From NCBI GenBank assembly GCA_007131465.1, contig SLQN01000377.1, forward strand, positions 1-6,706: a stretch of DNA of 6,706 nucleotides, written 5' to 3'. The position numbers and the translations under genes are program-made. The notes beneath the pieces are model-generated. The model did no database searches. It worked only from the letters and a program-made list of their open reading frames with translations, and was not told where the DNA came from. The DNA comes from Paracoccaceae bacterium (GTDB lineage: Bacteria > Pseudomonadota > Alphaproteobacteria > Rhodobacterales > Rhodobacteraceae). Shown here in pieces: positions 6,501-6,706 of this stretch (positions are counted from its first letter, which is position 1; each line of letters begins with the position of its first letter).

Positions 6501-6706
6501 AGGCAGACGCTGACCACCCCAGAGTGCCTGGCCGGACGCGAGTCAGCCCGACCTGTGGCCCTGCCACGGAGCAACGCCCTTCAGCATCCCGTGATGCAAT
6601 CAGAACCCGCCCTGCCGCTGGCCGCATCTCGCGGCGCAGTGGCCGGGTATCGCGGGCGAATGCTGTTGCTTGTTCAACGGGATGCCGGGTCGGTTTCCCG
6701 ACCCGC
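6501..6706. other. Non-coding tail downstream of the PRC-barrel gene
   Basis: These 206 bases contain no ORF with a ribosome binding site. A frame from an ATG at 6594 stays open to the window edge (38 codons) but has no Shine-Dalgarno and no recognised motif, so it was not called. The only clear structure is the hairpin at 6686-6705. Confidence 0.5.
6686..6705. terminator. Strong GC hairpin at the right edge, possible terminator
   Basis: CGGGTCGG (6686-6693), loop TTTC, CCGACCCG (6698-6705): a perfect 8-pair stem with a 4-base loop. The window ends one base later, so a T-run on the plus strand cannot be seen. There is no T-run (plus-strand A-run) on the left side. It lies 186 bases after the PRC stop, so it could end that transcript. 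Confidence 0.45.

Noticed and set aside
6594..6706. An open plus-strand frame reaching the right edge
   Set aside because: There is no ribosome binding site and no recognised motif, and it would run through the hairpin at 6686-6705. Too short to judge.

Overview
The window looks like a GC-rich alphaproteobacterial chromosome segment, probably Rhodobacterales. This is inferred from codon use, AGGAG-type ribosome binding sites and the protein families present; no rRNA or other taxonomic marker is in the window. All genes lie on the minus strand except the last one. No mobile element, CRISPR array, tRNA or rRNA gene was seen.

Layout from left to right: (1) the 5' part of a cytoplasmic PRC-barrel protein, running off the left edge; (2) a candidate 49-codon small ORF just upstream of it; (3) a DMT/EamA-family membrane transporter; (4) a DUF481 outer-membrane-type protein with its own rho-independent terminator; (5) a decayed ABC-transporter ATPase pseudogene of the PotA/FbpC type, lacking its Walker A end and broken by several single-base indels; (6) a tightly coupled two-gene operon for a Rieske oxygenase (GbcA-like) and its flavin/[2Fe-2S] reductase (GbcB-like); (7) a roughly 470-base divergent intergenic region with clustered inverted repeats; (8) a plus-strand exported PRC-barrel protein; (9) a non-coding tail ending in a strong hairpin at the right edge.

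The metabolic core is the oxygenase/reductase pair. The reductase takes electrons from NAD(P)H through flavin and a C-terminal plant-type [2Fe-2S] centre. It passes them to the Rieske centre and mononuclear iron of the oxygenase, which removes a methyl group from a quaternary ammonium compound. Glycine betaine to dimethylglycine is the best guess; stachydrine, carnitine or a related betaine are alternatives. The other genes have no evident functional link to this pair. The sequence does not show a clearly new system. The most informative oddities are the ABC pseudogene abutting the reductase stop codon, the inverted-repeat cluster upstream of the oxygenase, and the same PRC-barrel core motif in the two PRC proteins at opposite ends of the window.
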